Source: AB-137-C09 sp964458185
Lineage (GTDB): Bacteria; Pseudomonadota; Zetaproteobacteria; Mariprofundales; Mariprofundaceae
Length of the DNA: 64,000 nt
Reading direction: 5' to 3'
NCBI GenBank assembly: GCA_964458185.1
Contig: CAYWFG010000010.1
Location: 1-64,000 of the forward strand
In this document: positions 1 to 7,636 of the stretch, piece by piece
Layout: each line of letters starts with the position of its first letter
Numbering within the stretch: position 1 is the stretch's first letter
Position numbers and translations under genes: made by a program
The notes under the pieces: generated by a model
The model's input: the letters and a program-made list of their open reading frames with translations, nothing else
What the model was told of the DNA's origin: nothing
Database searches by the model: none

Positions 1-20
1 ATGAAATGAATGTCAACACC

Positions 21-2120
21 CTAACAGCTACCCACTTGTTTCTCAAAAGAGCCTTGTAAGTTTTCTTTATGAAATTGTAAGGATTGTTCTAAATCCATGA
101 TACGTTGCTGTGATTCTTTGCTGGCATCATAGATGTTGTTCTTGCCGTCTGGGAGCATGGATGTTTTAGGCAATGTACGACTTTCTTGGAGAAATACACC
201 AATCAACTGCCATTGACTTTTTTTATTCGCCAATGGTTTTACCTTCATATCATACAATACCGTGAGATTATCACGATAAATACTAATGTTGGCATAAATA
301 ACTTCTTCGTCTTTGCTTATTGCACGTTGAACACCTGTGGAAATAGGAATAGACAACTCTTCAACCGACATTTTTGTTATATTGTTTTGTACTTTTCCTG
401 ATGGGATTTTAAAAAATCCATCGGTATCACCCGCAACATATTGCAGTTCTAATTGTTCATTGACAACCAATGCCAAGGTTAAATAATCGCCCGTAATGCC
501 TTGTAATAAATACTCAACAATGCGAACGTTATCTTGCATGCGTAAGGATGAGTAGCTTTCATAGGGTGTGCGTGCGACTGTAGCTTGTGTTAGTGATGTA
601 TTATAATGCTCCCGTGTTTGACGATTCATCATCGCAGTGGGATCGGTAAGTACAGCCCCTATTTTCTTTTTACCACGCGATCGATAAAACCGCCACTTAT
701 TGTGCAGCATTTCAAAGTACTCTTCCATTTCCCCAATGCTCTCACTTGCACCCAAAAACAATATTCCCGCAGGTCGAAGGGAAAAGTTAAACAACTCCAT
801 AGCTTTGCGTTGCAACACAGGTTGAAAGTAAATCAACAAATTACGACAGGTAATTAAATCCATATTAGTGAATGGAGGATCTTTGATTAGATTTTGCTGG
901 GCAAAGACAACCATTGCGCGAATTTTACGTGTAATGCGGAAGCTTTCGTCTTCACGAAAAAAGTATTTGGCGAGTAAATCCTCGGTTACATCAGCAGCGA
1001 TTGATTCAGCGAATTTGCCATTGCCAGCCTTGATGATCGCATTGCGATCCACATCAGTAGCAAATATTTTGACACTCATAGATAGACCAAGTTTTTCAAT
1101 ACATTCACTGCATGAGATTGCCAGTGAATAAGCTTCTTCACCTGTTGAGCAACCAGCAACCCAAATGCGAAACTCGCTACCATTGCGTTTACGCAATAGT
1201 TCGGGCAGGTATTGATCATTGAGTAAATCAAACGCTTGGCGGTCGCGAAAAAAATTGGTGACACCAATCAATAACTCACGATACAACACCATCACTTCCG
1301 CACTATTGACCTCAATAAACTGCACATAATCATCTAATGTGTCCATTTCATTCACAAGCAAACGCCGCTCAATACGGCGCAATAGCGTATTGGGTTTGTA
1401 AAATGTAAAATCAGTACCTGTTTTTTCACGCAGTTGATAAAAAATGCGTGTTAAACCATCTTCATCAGACAATATAGTACCAGAAAGTTCCGAGCGGCTA
1501 GCATAAGGATGTTTGGCAAAGGTCATAAGTTGGCGTGGCATATCTTCCGATGGAAGAACGAAGTCGCACATCCCCGTTGCAATCGCGCTTTTAGGCATAC
1601 CATCAAACTTTGCAGAATCAACATTCTGCACCATGACCATGCCCATGTTTTCTTTAATCGTGCGAATGCCGCGTGCGCCATCGCTACCCGTACCCGACAA
1701 CACGATAGCAATGGCTTTATCTTCCTGATCTTCTGCCAATGATTTAAAGAAAATATCAATAGGTAAATTAAGTCCGCGATCATGTTGCTGCTGATTCAGC
1801 AGCAATTTACCATGAAAAATCTTCAGGTTGTGATTGGGGGGAATTAAATAGACATGGTTGGGTTCGACAAGCATGGTATCTTCTACCCGTAATACGGGCA
1901 TGTCAGTATTACGCGACAACAGCTCAACCATCATGCTTTTATGTGTTGGTGATAAATGTTGCACAACAACAAAGGCCATGCCAGAATCTATGGGCGTGTG
2001 TTTAAAAAAATCTTCAATCGCTTCTAAACCACCAGCAGATGCACCTATGCCAACATAATACGTTGGTGCTGAAGACGTGGGTAAAGCATGATTTGATGCT
2101 GGTGTTGGTGATTCTATCAT
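21..2120 (-). CDS. CheB-CheR hybrid chemotaxis-type protein, truncated in its coiled-coil hinge
   Basis: A 699-residue fusion of a CheB-type methylesterase and a CheR-type methyltransferase. The CheB part (about residues 20-200) has the catalytic triad: Ser28 in GASAGG, His55 in QHLSP and Asp147 in GTGSDGA. The CheR part (about 215-485) has the SAM-binding GCSTGEEAYS near 323-332 and the CRNLLIYF motif near 425. No receiver domain precedes CheB. A PAS-like region follows, and the protein then stops just after the start of the usual hinge coiled coil (LEQSLQFHKENLQ). Family members normally continue with a long coiled coil and often PAS and histidine-kinase domains, so this copy is either a short version or cut by an event close to the window edge. 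The catalytic residues are intact, so both enzyme domains could work. No receptor or cheA gene is in view. Family assignment is firm; its signalling role is unknown. Confidence 0.9.
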   Translation of the reverse strand: MIESPTPASNHALPTSSAPTYYVGIGASAGGLEAIEDFFKHTPIDSGMAFVVVQHLSPTHKSMMVELLSRNTDMPVLRVEDTMLVEPNHVYLIPPNHNLKIFHGKLLLNQQQHDRGLNLPIDIFFKSLAEDQEDKAIAIVLSGTGSDGARGIRTIKENMGMVMVQNVDSAKFDGMPKSAIATGMCDFVLPSEDMPRQLMTFAKHPYASRSELSGTILSDEDGLTRIFYQLREKTGTDFTFYKPNTLLRRIERRLLVNEMDTLDDYVQFIEVNSAEVMVLYRELLIGVTNFFRDRQAFDLLNDQYLPELLRKRNGSEFRIWVAGCSTGEEAYSLAISCSECIEKLGLSMSVKIFATDVDRNAIIKAGNGKFAESIAADVTEDLLAKYFFREDESFRITRKIRAMVVFAQQNLIKDPPFTNMDLITCRNLLIYFQPVLQRKAMELFNFSLRPAGILFLGASESIGEMEEYFEMLHNKWRFYRSRGKKKIGAVLTDPTAMMNRQTREHYNTSLTQATVARTPYESYSSLRMQDNVRIVEYLLQGITGDYLTLALVVNEQLELQYVAGDTDGFFKIPSGKVQNNITKMSVEELSIPISTGVQRAISKDEEVIYANISIYRDNLTVLYDMKVKPLANKKSQWQLIGVFLQESRTLPKTSMLPDGKNNIYDASKESQQRIMDLEQSLQFHKENLQGSFEKQVGSC

Positions 2121-2187
2121 GGGAACCCTCTTGTAATATAGGCTTCTCTTTTACATACGGCTTGTTTACTATCAGATTAACAATTCA

Positions 2188-2204
2188 TCTTAAAAGGGAA
2201 GCCT
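2188..2204 (+). repeat. 17-bp repeated motif, copy 1
   Basis: The motif tcttaaaagggaagcct occurs here and again, identical, at 61708-61724. A 14-bp core lies inverted at 33313-33326. All three copies are intergenic. No function is known to me. Confidence 0.5.
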
Positions 2205-2220
2205 GCTTTAAAGCATGTTA

Positions 2221-2249
2221 TTGCCCCCCCAATCTGTATGATATATATT
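2221..2249 (+). promoter_or_regulatory. Possible sigma-70 promoter of the porin gene
   Basis: TTGCCC (2221-2226) matches the -35 consensus at 4 of 6 positions. A 17-nt spacer separates it from TATATT (2244-2249), which matches the -10 consensus at 5 of 6. It lies about 85 bp upstream of the porin start in an AT-rich gap. This is a motif match only. Confidence 0.35.
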
Positions 2250-2334
2250 ATATTGCAATCGCTGATTTCAGTAGAGATAAAAAACTAATGATGGTAGTAT
2301 TGAGAAAATTAAATTGCATTAGGAGTATGAGATC

Positions 2335-3624
2335 ATGAAAGTATACAACAAGATCATAGGGCTGCTACTGGCATTGCTTGCTATGAATACCATCGCTTAC
2401 GCTGCAAGCTGGGATGTCAAAGCCAATGTGCGCGAGCGTTATCAGTCGTTTGATAATTTTAATTTTGATTCAACAAACAATAAAAACAGTTGGGAGATAG
2501 ACTCCAGATTATACATCAAAGCGAAAGCTGATTTTGGTAATGGGTTTACGCTGTTTCTTCAACCTCAAGCGGTATCTATTCAAAATCGTGCTGTAGCAAC
2601 AGGGTCACAAAATTTTTCGCAGGCTGACTTGCAGCAAGCTTATTTACAATACAACATAGGCGATTTTGCTATTCGTTTAGGGAGACAAGAATTAGTGTAC
2701 GGCAACCAACGCTTATTGGGTAACTTAGGGTGGAAAGATGTTGCTCGTACTTTTGATGGTGTGAAAGCAATGTTTAAGGGGGATGCTTGGAAGTTTGATC
2801 TGTTTGCCGTGCATCCTGCCGATATTGTTAATATGACCCCCAGTTCTGCATCCCCTCAAGGCAGTGCGCTAATCACTTGGGAAGATCGCCGTTTGATCGG
2901 TGGTTATGGCACTTACTCACTGAACGCTAAAACAGGGCTGGATGCTTACCTTATTAACTGGAGCGATAATCAACGTGTTGCTGCTGCTAGCCAAGGACGC
3001 AATATTAACACCTATGGTTTGCGCGGTTTTGGTCAGTGGGGTGGTGTTGATGCCACCGCAGAAGCGGTATTTCAAAGTGGTGATTGGAACAATACAACCA
3101 AACAATCAGCTTCTGCTTTTGCCATCAAAACAGGTTACAGCTTTGATGCATGGAAAACACGGATCGGCATCGAATATGATTACAGCCCTGGTGATGCCAA
3201 AACCGACCCGAAGACACATAAAAACTTCGTCTTCCCCTTCCATACCAATCATGCATTGTATGGCGAAATGGATCGCTTTTCATGGGCGAATATGAAAGAC
3301 TTGGTGTTATCGTTTAAAACAAAACCAATAGCACCATTAACTTTGAAAGCTAACGTTCACTTTTTATCATTAGATAAAGCCCAAGGCGATTGGTTGAATG
3401 TGGTGGGTGCTGGTACATTATTCCCAGGTGCTGCCAATTACACCCAAACCAAGGCAGGTACAGAAATTGATCTGAAAGTGGTGTACAAAACACCATTCAT
3501 GAAAGACTTAAAACTGGTTGCCTTGTATGGCATATTCAATGCTGGTGCTGCCGTTGCCGAACGCAATGGTGGTAAGGCTGATTCTGCTAGATTTGGCTAT
3601 TTGATTGCCAATTACGTTTTTTAA
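2335..3624 (+). CDS. Outer-membrane porin, alginate-export (AlgE-like) family
   Basis: A 429-residue outer-membrane beta-barrel protein with a clear signal peptide of about 24 residues: a Lys-containing start, a Leu-rich core and an AYA-A cleavage region. The mature part shows alternating amphipathic strands and ends in an aromatic residue (NYVF), typical of barrel proteins. Family signatures include RLGRQELVYGNQRLLG followed by WKDVARTFDGVKA, as in the alginate_exp domain. Such porins carry alginate in pseudomonads, but in most bacteria the substrate is unknown, and no alginate synthesis genes are here. The ATG is preceded by AGGAG at a spacing of 9. The gene stands alone behind its own putative promoter, and the next gene starts 11 bp downstream. 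Treat it as a general or anionic-solute porin. Confidence 0.85.
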   Translation: MKVYNKIIGLLLALLAMNTIAYAASWDVKANVRERYQSFDNFNFDSTNNKNSWEIDSRLYIKAKADFGNGFTLFLQPQAVSIQNRAVATGSQNFSQADLQQAYLQYNIGDFAIRLGRQELVYGNQRLLGNLGWKDVARTFDGVKAMFKGDAWKFDLFAVHPADIVNMTPSSASPQGSALITWEDRRLIGGYGTYSLNAKTGLDAYLINWSDNQRVAAASQGRNINTYGLRGFGQWGGVDATAEAVFQSGDWNNTTKQSASAFAIKTGYSFDAWKTRIGIEYDYSPGDAKTDPKTHKNFVFPFHTNHALYGEMDRFSWANMKDLVLSFKTKPIAPLTLKANVHFLSLDKAQGDWLNVVGAGTLFPGAANYTQTKAGTEIDLKVVYKTPFMKDLKLVALYGIFNAGAAVAERNGGKADSARFGYLIANYVF

Positions 3625-3635
3625 AATTATAGATA

Positions 3636-4208
3636 ATGGCTGATATTGCCTACATTCTGTTATCTGGGCTGCTATTTGCCATTATTCATAGCATCACTGC
3701 TAGCCAACAATGTAAGCTATGGAATTATAAGCTAGGCTTGGTTGAACCACATTATCGGCGAGTTTATGTGCTTTTTTCGGTGATTAGCACCATGCTATGG
3801 ATGGGCTTTATTGCCAGTTTGCCTGATTACCCCGTGTATCATATTGATGGTATCTGGTGGTGGGGGTTGGTGTTGCTGCAAGGTATCGGTGCGATGATTG
3901 CACTTGCTGCGTTGCAACCGATTGATGGTTTAGCTTTTTTGGGCATTCGACGCTTCAAGCAAGATACAGATCCCTTTGTCATTAAAGGGATCTACCATTA
4001 CCTTCGTCACCCGATGTACAGCGGCATCATGTTAATCATGCTTGCCAAACCTGAACAAAGCATCAACAGTCTTACCTTCTTTGCTGTATTATGCCTGTAT
4101 TTTATGGTGGGTTCACGCATGGAAGAATCACGCATGATAGCAGCCCACCCCGAATATGAAGCATACCGAAAAAAGGTTGCTGCGTTTGTGCCAAAGGTAT
4201 TGTATTGA
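3636..4208 (+). CDS. Integral membrane NnrU/isoprenylcysteine-methyltransferase-like protein
   Basis: A 190-residue polytopic membrane protein with about five hydrophobic segments. Its C-terminal half has the signature of small membrane methyltransferases of the NnrU/ICMT/PEMT group: YHYLRHPMYSG, then an acidic/basic end containing EESRM and HPEYEAYRKKV. In characterised relatives this region binds S-adenosylmethionine and a lipid or prenyl-cysteine substrate. NnrU itself has been linked to nitrite and nitric oxide metabolism, but no denitrification gene is in view, so that role is not supported. The gene starts 11 bp after the porin stop and may be co-transcribed with it. Family is likely, substrate unknown. 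Confidence 0.75.
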   Translation: MADIAYILLSGLLFAIIHSITASQQCKLWNYKLGLVEPHYRRVYVLFSVISTMLWMGFIASLPDYPVYHIDGIWWWGLVLLQGIGAMIALAALQPIDGLAFLGIRRFKQDTDPFVIKGIYHYLRHPMYSGIMLIMLAKPEQSINSLTFFAVLCLYFMVGSRMEESRMIAAHPEYEAYRKKVAAFVPKVLY

Positions 4209-4239
4209 CAATATCAACACGTATTATTAACATTATTGT

Positions 4240-4530
4240 ATGAATTATGTCTTGCGTGGCATCAATTTTGAATGGGATGATGCAAAATCTCGAATCAATA
4301 TGAAGAAACATCATGTTTCATTCAAGTACGGATGTGAAGCCTTTTTTGATCCATTTCTTGTTGTGCTTGATGCCAGTGAAGAAGATGAACATCGGGATTC
4401 GATTATCGCTTACGATGAATCGAGTCGCCTTTTATTTGTCGTACATATTTTGCGTGGTAGTGATTGTTTTAGGATTATTTCCGCACGAAAAGCGACTAAA
4501 CAGGAACGAATCATTTATGAAAACCAATGA
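4240..4530 (+). CDS. brnT: BrnT-type ribonuclease toxin of a toxin-antitoxin pair
   Basis: A 96-residue protein of the BrnT family, RelE-fold ribonucleases that act as type II toxins. Family marks are the N-terminal FEWDDAKSRINMKKHHVSF, the central acidic/Arg segment (EDEHRDS) and the C-terminal FRIISARKATKQER. The length matches the family. It overlaps the next gene, the presumed antitoxin, by 14 nt, so the two are translated from one message. A mobile-element-like repeat begins 16 bp after the pair, consistent with an accessory locus. Related BrnT toxins cleave RNA and are autoregulated by the toxin-antitoxin complex; that is family knowledge and was not seen here. Confidence 0.85.
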   Translation: MNYVLRGINFEWDDAKSRINMKKHHVSFKYGCEAFFDPFLVVLDASEEDEHRDSIIAYDESSRLLFVVHILRGSDCFRIISARKATKQERIIYENQ

Positions 4531-4795
4531 ATTAAAGCAACGTTTGAAAAAACATAAAACAATGTCCGCTATTACCTTAAGAATGCCAGAAGATGTTATT
4601 AATGATCTTAAGCGGATTGCCCCAGAATTAGGCTTCTCTGGCTATCAACCATTGTTACGATTTTATGTCGGGCAAGGCTTGCGCCGTGACCTTGCGACAG
4701 TTGATGATGGTAAAGTGCAAAGTCTTGTTGCCAGTCTAAAACGGCATGGCGTTGATGAGGCATTGATTGCAGAATCCTTACAGGAAGCAGTCTAG
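4517..4795 (+). CDS. CopG/BrnA-like antitoxin partner of BrnT
   Basis: A 92-residue protein whose ATG (4517) lies inside the toxin gene. An upstream in-frame start exists at 4313, but it would read through the toxin in another frame, so I reject it. After a basic leader it carries ITLRMPEDVINDLKRIAPELGF, a ribbon-helix-helix-like segment (beta strand then helix) typical of CopG/BrnA DNA-binding antitoxins. The C-terminal part (about residues 45-92) is helical and probably contacts the toxin. It is longer at the C terminus than many BrnA proteins, so it may be a CopG-type partner rather than a strict BrnA. Its position behind a BrnT gene is the strongest evidence for its role. Confidence 0.75.
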   Translation: MKTNELKQRLKKHKTMSAITLRMPEDVINDLKRIAPELGFSGYQPLLRFYVGQGLRRDLATVDDGKVQSLVASLKRHGVDEALIAESLQEAV

Positions 4796-4810
4796 TAACA
4801 ATCGTTAATC

Positions 4811-4964
4811 ACTGATGTTACGCAGTTGTGCTAAAACCTGCCTCTCGTTCCCATGCTCCTGCGTGGGAATGCATATGATGGTAGGTATATTAAATATCCA
4901 TTCCCACGCAGGAGCATGGGAACGAGATTTTAGTCATCAATAGGGTCAACTGCGTAATGTCAGT
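4811..4964. mobile_element. MITE-like element 1 with nested REP palindrome
   Basis: A 154-bp element with terminal inverted repeats actgatgttacgcagtt (4811-4827) and aactgcgtaatgtcagt (4948-4964), which agree at 15 of 17 positions. The 5-bp direct repeat taatc flanks it at 4806-4810 and 4965-4969, which looks like a target-site duplication. Inside, a perfect 27-bp inverted repeat (4844-4870 and 4900-4926) surrounds a 29-nt spacer; it resembles a REP/REPIN palindrome. The sequences between terminus and palindrome are shared with the copies at 18.7 and 61.6 kb, so this is one element family. It encodes no protein. The terminus matches that of the transposase segment at 25.4 kb. Confidence 0.8.
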
Positions 4965-4984
4965 TAATCATCAAGAGGTTCACC

Positions 4985-5425
4985 ATGGAATTTGATCTGG
5001 TACATGGTTATGTCTGGTTAGCGTTGGGTGTGTTGCTGGGTCTGATTGAGATGATGGTGGGTACTTATTTTTTGTTGGCGTTGGCGGGTGGCGCTTTGTT
5101 CACAGGGGTGTTATCGTTGCTTTTTGCCATGCCTTGGATGGTGGAGGTGATGCTTTTTGCCGTCTTTTGTGTAGTCTCGCTGGGTGTATTATTGCGCTGG
5201 AAACAAACGCGAACTCATGGTAACCAGCTAACAGATGATATTACACGCATGCATGGCGAGCGTGTTACTGTTGTTGATGATGTCAATCCAGTAGGGCGGG
5301 TACGTTACAAAGGTGTCACTTGGAAAGCCACTTCAACCAAAATCTTTAATGCGGGTGAAGCAGCGATTGTTGAACGTGTCGATGGTAGTACATTACATAT
5401 TAAAAAAGAAGGGGTCACATCATGA
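4985..5425 (+). CDS. NfeD-like membrane protein, partner of SPFH protein
   Basis: A 146-residue protein with two to three hydrophobic segments in the first 75 residues and a soluble C-terminal OB-fold-like domain (about 85-145, with GERVTVVDDVNPVGRVRYKGVTWKA). This is the short NfeD type, without the serine-protease domain. It overlaps the next gene by 4 nt (ATGA), and that gene encodes an SPFH/stomatin protein. This is the standard pairing: NfeD and SPFH proteins form membrane microdomain assemblies linked to membrane-protein quality control. It lies 20 bp downstream of MITE-like element 1, which may now supply or disrupt its upstream region. Confidence 0.88.
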   Translation: MEFDLVHGYVWLALGVLLGLIEMMVGTYFLLALAGGALFTGVLSLLFAMPWMVEVMLFAVFCVVSLGVLLRWKQTRTHGNQLTDDITRMHGERVTVVDDVNPVGRVRYKGVTWKATSTKIFNAGEAAIVERVDGSTLHIKKEGVTS

Positions 5426-6399
5426 ATGGTTCAGAATTTTTCATTCTCTTTTTTGTGGGTTTGATTGTTGTTTTTATTTATAAGGGTGTGATTATTATTC
5501 GCAATTCTGAGCGTATGGTGATCGAACGCTTAGGCAATTATCAACGCACCTTGACCCCTGGTATCAATTTCATTATTCCTTTTGTCGAGCGTCCCCGTGA
5601 ATTTATTTGGAAGGCACAAGGTGGTTTAGGCGCTTTATCGCGTATATTGGGCGACGCTGATAACAATACATTTACCCATTTAGATAGTGTTACACGGATT
5701 GATATTCGTGAAACAGTGTTGGACTTTCCTTCTCAAACAGTGATTACCCGTGATAATGTGAGTGTGGAAATCAATGCTTTGATGTATATCGAAATCACCA
5801 ACCCTTACGATGCTGTTTACCGCATTTCTAATTTACCCAATGCTGTGGAAAAATTAGCACAAACAACGATGCGTAGTTTGGTTGGCGAAATGGAGTTGGA
5901 TAAAACTTTATGCTCTCGGGATGAAATTAACGCCAAGTTGCAAATGACGCTGGATGATGCTGCCGATGATTGGGGGGCAAAAGTTAAACGTGTTGAAGTG
6001 CAAGATCTTAATGTTCCCAAAGCCATTCAAGCCGCTATGGAAAAACAAATGCGTGCAGAACGCGATAAACGCGCTTCGATTCTTGAAGCAGAAGGCGAAC
6101 GAAAATCACAAATTTTACGGGCAGAAGGCGAAAAACAAGCGGATATTTTGGTTGCCGAGGGAAGTCGAACAGCCCGTGTTTTAGAAGCGGAAGGTGAACA
6201 AAAAGCTTTGCACTGCTTGCGCGAAGCCTTGGGTGATGATGGTTTCAGTCAGTATTTGATTGCTATTCGATACCTTGATACATTAAAAGAAATCGGTCAT
6301 AGCGGTGAGGGTGATAAAACAGTCTTTTTACCGATTGATGCTTCAGCAACCTTAGGTGCATTAGGCAGTATTAAGGAAATGTTCCCCACCAAACCATAA
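5422..6399 (+). CDS. SPFH/Band 7 (stomatin/paraslipin-type) membrane protein
   Basis: A 325-residue SPFH-domain protein. An N-terminal membrane anchor (about residues 5-25) precedes the Band 7 domain (about 27-215), which has IRNSERMVIERLGNYQRTLTPGINFIIPF and VLDFPSQTVITRDNVSVEINALMY. A long alpha-helical segment follows (about 205-265) with Glu/Ala-rich repeats (EGERKSQ, EGEKQAD, EGSRTAR, EGEQKA) typical of oligomerising SPFH proteins. The end is a paraslipin-like C terminus. Family members form cage-like rings at the membrane with a NfeD partner. The gene overlaps the NfeD gene by 4 nt and is followed after 1 nt by the binding-protein gene, so the four genes up to 10.4 kb may share a transcript. 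Confidence 0.9.
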   Translation: MNGSEFFILFFVGLIVVFIYKGVIIIRNSERMVIERLGNYQRTLTPGINFIIPFVERPREFIWKAQGGLGALSRILGDADNNTFTHLDSVTRIDIRETVLDFPSQTVITRDNVSVEINALMYIEITNPYDAVYRISNLPNAVEKLAQTTMRSLVGEMELDKTLCSRDEINAKLQMTLDDAADDWGAKVKRVEVQDLNVPKAIQAAMEKQMRAERDKRASILEAEGERKSQILRAEGEKQADILVAEGSRTARVLEAEGEQKALHCLREALGDDGFSQYLIAIRYLDTLKEIGHSGEGDKTVFLPIDASATLGALGSIKEMFPTKP

Positions 6400-6400
6400 A

Positions 6401-7636
6401 ATGAAATATGTTCTATCATTAAGTATATTATTGGTGGCAGCACTGTTATTTGCTTTGTTTTATGAGCCAGAGCCAGCGCCTGTTTATGTTGGCGTATTGC
6501 ATTCATTAACGGGTACGATGGCAGAGAGCGAACGCCCCGTGATGGAAGCAACATTATTGGCGATTGAACATATCAATGCCAATGGTGGCATTATGGGAAA
6601 AAAGTTGATTCCTATTGTTGAAGATGGGGCTTCTGCGCCTTTGGTCTTTGCCGAAAAAGCAGAATACTTAATCACTCAAAAAAACGTGAAGGTTATTTTT
6701 GGCTGTTGGACTTCAGCTTGTCGCAAACAATTAAAGCCCATCGTCGAGCTGCACGGTAACTTACTGATGTACCCCGTGCAATACGAAGGCTTAGAAACAT
6801 CGCCCAATATTGTTTACCTTGGTGCAACACCGAACCAACAAATTGTTCCTGCTGTGAGTTGGTCGTTACAACACCTTGGTTCTCGGGTGTATTTGGTGGG
6901 TTCAGATTATATTTTTCCTCGCATTGCTAATTGGTTGATCCGTAAACAAGTCGCCTTGCTTGGTGGCACGGTGGTGGGTGAGCGTTATATTGGGTTAGGT
7001 AAGACTGATGTTCGCGCCATCATCAAAGATTTAAAGAAAACGCCCGTTGATGTGGTGTTTAATACCATCAATAGCGATTCTTTGCGTGCTTTTTTTCATG
7101 CGTATGAAAAACATTGGAATGCAAAAACATTGCCTGTGATGTCATTCAGTTTTGGTGAGGCTGAAATTCAAAGTCTGGACTTAACTTCTGCTATGGTAGG
7201 GAATTACGTAGCATCCAATTACTTTCAAAGCATTAAAAGCGATGAGAACAAAGAATTCATCAGACTGTTTCATCAGCGTTATGGTAATGATCGCACCATT
7301 AATGACGCCATGGCATCGGCGTGGAATGGGGTGCATTTATGGGCAGATGCAGCGTTAGCCTCGCAAAGTTGTAATCCTGATAATGTACTTGCTACGATTC
7401 GTCACCGCAGTTTGTTAGCACCTTGTGGTGTTGTTTCTATTGATCATCATTCATTGCACACTTGGAAAACAACGCGGATTGGCAAAGCCAACAGCCAAGG
7501 GCAATTTGATATTGTATGGCAAAGCCAATACGCCATACAGCCAACCCCCTTCCCGCTAATGATTAATCAACAAGAGGGCAAGAATGAAATTGAAACTTGG
7601 TACCATCGATGGAATCAACGCTGGATTGCACCATGA
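6401..7636 (+). CDS. Periplasmic substrate-binding protein, UrtA/AmiC type
   Basis: A 411-residue type I periplasmic binding protein. It starts with one hydrophobic segment (about residues 3-20) and no lipobox Cys, so it is exported or anchored. Family marks match urea/amide receptors (UrtA, AmiC, FmdD): VGVLHSLTGTMAESERPV, AIEHINANGGIMGKK, VIFGCWTSACRKQLKP and LLMYPVQYEGLE. No UrtBCDE permease or ATPase genes follow. Instead, its TGA overlaps the ATG of a hybrid histidine kinase (ATGA), so the two are translationally coupled. This suggests that it senses urea, a short amide or a similar small ligand and passes the signal to the kinase, rather than feeding a transporter. Ligand identity and coupling are inference; the fold assignment is firm. 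Confidence 0.85.
   Translation: MKYVLSLSILLVAALLFALFYEPEPAPVYVGVLHSLTGTMAESERPVMEATLLAIEHINANGGIMGKKLIPIVEDGASAPLVFAEKAEYLITQKNVKVIFGCWTSACRKQLKPIVELHGNLLMYPVQYEGLETSPNIVYLGATPNQQIVPAVSWSLQHLGSRVYLVGSDYIFPRIANWLIRKQVALLGGTVVGERYIGLGKTDVRAIIKDLKKTPVDVVFNTINSDSLRAFFHAYEKHWNAKTLPVMSFSFGEAEIQSLDLTSAMVGNYVASNYFQSIKSDENKEFIRLFHQRYGNDRTINDAMASAWNGVHLWADAALASQSCNPDNVLATIRHRSLLAPCGVVSIDHHSLHTWKTTRIGKANSQGQFDIVWQSQYAIQPTPFPLMINQQEGKNEIETWYHRWNQRWIAP

Noticed and set aside
4844..4926. Palindromic repeats as a CRISPR array
   Set aside because: There is only one inverted pair at each site, with no regularly spaced direct repeats or cas genes.
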